NCBI RefSeq assembly: GCF_019969845.1
Contig: NZ_JAHXYR010000003.1
Coordinates: 1 to 64,000, forward strand
Length of the DNA: 64,000 nucleotides
Origin: Sphingobacterium sp. GVS05A
Lineage (GTDB): Bacteria > Bacteroidota > Bacteroidia > Sphingobacteriales > Sphingobacteriaceae
Direction: 5' to 3'
Positions 63,412 to 64,000 of this stretch are shown piece by piece (within the stretch, counting starts at the first letter, position 1; each line of letters starts with the position of its first letter). A program made the translations under genes and the position numbers. The notes under the pieces are model-generated. The model was not told where the DNA came from and did not search any database. It was given only the letters and a program-made list of their open reading frames with translations.

Positions 63412-63740
63412 TGGAAACAGTTGTTCAACAGTTGCAAGGCGTACCGATAAATCATTATTTGATTTTTTGCACTATTATTTTTGCTATTGGTGTGATCGGC
63501 GTATTGATCCGTCGTAATGTAATTATTATTATGATGTCCATCGAATTGATGCTTAACGCTGTCAACCTGCTATTAGCAGCTTTTTCGGTGCAGCATGGCG
63601 ATTCATCAGGACAGGTGTTTGTCTTCTTTATTATGGCACTTGCAGCCGCGGAAGTAGCCGTCGGTCTGGCTATTATTATTATGGTATATCGGAATACGAA
63701 GTCTGTGGATATCGATTCCTTAAATAAACTTCGTTGGTAG
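63411..63740 (+). CDS. nuoK: Complex I subunit NuoK
   Basis: The 109-residue, three-helix subunit has the two membrane glutamates expected for proton movement: SIELMLNAVNLLL (in helix 2) and AAAEVAVGLAIIIM (in helix 3). It overlaps nuoJ by one base. Confidence 0.97.
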   Translation: METVVQQLQGVPINHYLIFCTIIFAIGVIGVLIRRNVIIIMMSIELMLNAVNLLLAAFSVQHGDSSGQVFVFFIMALAAAEVAVGLAIIIMVYRNTKSVDIDSLNKLRW

Positions 63741-63759
63741 AACTTAAGAAATAAATACG

Positions 63760-64000
63760 ATGAGTGAATTAATTTGGTTGATTCCCCTTTTGCCCTTAAT
63801 CGGGTTTATAGTGAATGGATTGGGCAGAAATGCCTTTTCCAAAGGTATGATCGGTGCTTTGGGCAGTGCCGTGGTTCTTATTTCTTTTATCTGCAGTTGC
63901 ATCCTTTTTTCTGAAGTATATCAATCAAGACAGGCAGGACAAGCAGGAGTTATCGAACAACATCTATTTGACTGGATCTCAGTGGGGCATCTCAAAATAA
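63760..64000 (+). CDS. nuoL: Complex I subunit NuoL, 5' part
   Basis: An ATG at 63760, 20 bases after nuoK, opens a frame that runs off the window. Eighty codons are seen: SELIWLIPLLPLIGFIVNG, then a second helix (SAVVLISFICSCILF), matching the first two helices of the antiporter-like subunit NuoL. The rest lies beyond the window, and nuoM and nuoN are expected to follow. Confidence 0.93.
   Translation, partial: MSELIWLIPLLPLIGFIVNGLGRNAFSKGMIGALGSAVVLISFICSCILFSEVYQSRQAGQAGVIEQHLFDWISVGHLKI

Noticed and set aside
1..64000. Mobile elements, CRISPR arrays, prophage or defence islands
   Set aside because: No transposase, integrase, phage structural gene, regularly spaced repeats, restriction-modification or toxin-antitoxin genes were seen; all long ORFs fit housekeeping or envelope families.

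Overview
The window is ordinary chromosome of a Bacteroidota bacterium, most likely of the Sphingobacteriales (Sphingobacterium/Pedobacter type; the genus is inferred, not proven). The signs are AT-rich DNA, the gene order bamD-rpoZ-coaBC, -7 promoter boxes of the Bacteroidota form TAnnTTTG, A-rich ribosome binding sites with few Shine-Dalgarno sequences, many CarboxypepD-reg/OmpA/beta-barrel surface proteins, and a short NuoG. I see no prophage, insertion sequence, CRISPR array, integron or tRNA gene.

Layout. 1-900: the 3' end of a 5S rRNA, its terminator and about 750 bp of decayed DNA. 0.9-10.7 kb: a START-like protein, an rRNA m5C methyltransferase, the bamD-rpoZ-coaBC operon, an NfuA-type Fe-S carrier, and the minus-strand block TPR protein, aroE, MBL hydrolase, LolC/E-type permease. 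10.8-20 kb (minus strand): an abundant OmpA-family porin, a phosphate block (orphan PhoR-like kinase, DUF47, Pit transporter), psd, a MORN-like secreted protein and polA. 20-32.9 kb: rsgA, two coupled uncharacterised exported proteins, an AsmA-like protein, the K+ uptake pair ktrB-ktrA with a ybjQ gene, a YfhO membrane protein and rnhB. 33-38.4 kb: a large outer-membrane beta-barrel protein, an M16 peptidase and fabD. 38.6-45.7 kb: RDD gene divergent from spoIIM, membrane protein, DUF4129, DUF4350, MoxR and DUF58 genes. 45.7-49 kb: Dabb protein, metK with a riboswitch leader, a lipid-kinase gene and a SUI1/eIF1 gene. 49.4-55.6 kb: exbB-exbD-exbD-tonB, a small membrane protein, a PstS-like lipoprotein and a large TPR protein. 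55.7-64 kb: respiratory complex I, nuoA to nuoK and the start of nuoL.

How the parts work together. The TonB cluster energises outer-membrane receptors such as the one at 33.1 kb; BamD helps insert such barrels, and LolC/E-type permeases release lipoproteins of the kind encoded several times here. Complex I supplies the proton gradient that ExbB/ExbD use. The kinase-DUF47-Pit order suggests phosphate-linked regulation.

The most interesting observations are not new gene families: (1) a SAM-II-type riboswitch with an extra hairpin in its loop before metK; (2) a repeated arrangement in which a -7 promoter box ends only 3-4 bases before the ATG, predicting leaderless mRNAs; (3) a perfect 14-bp terminator-like stem inside the coding sequence that follows tonB; (4) a truncated NuoG that stops just after the start of the molybdopterin-type domain; and (5) a coupled pair of uncharacterised exported proteins, one resembling a TIM-barrel glycosidase-like domain. 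I found no clearly undescribed defence or mobile system. All similarity statements come from reading motifs; no database search was run.
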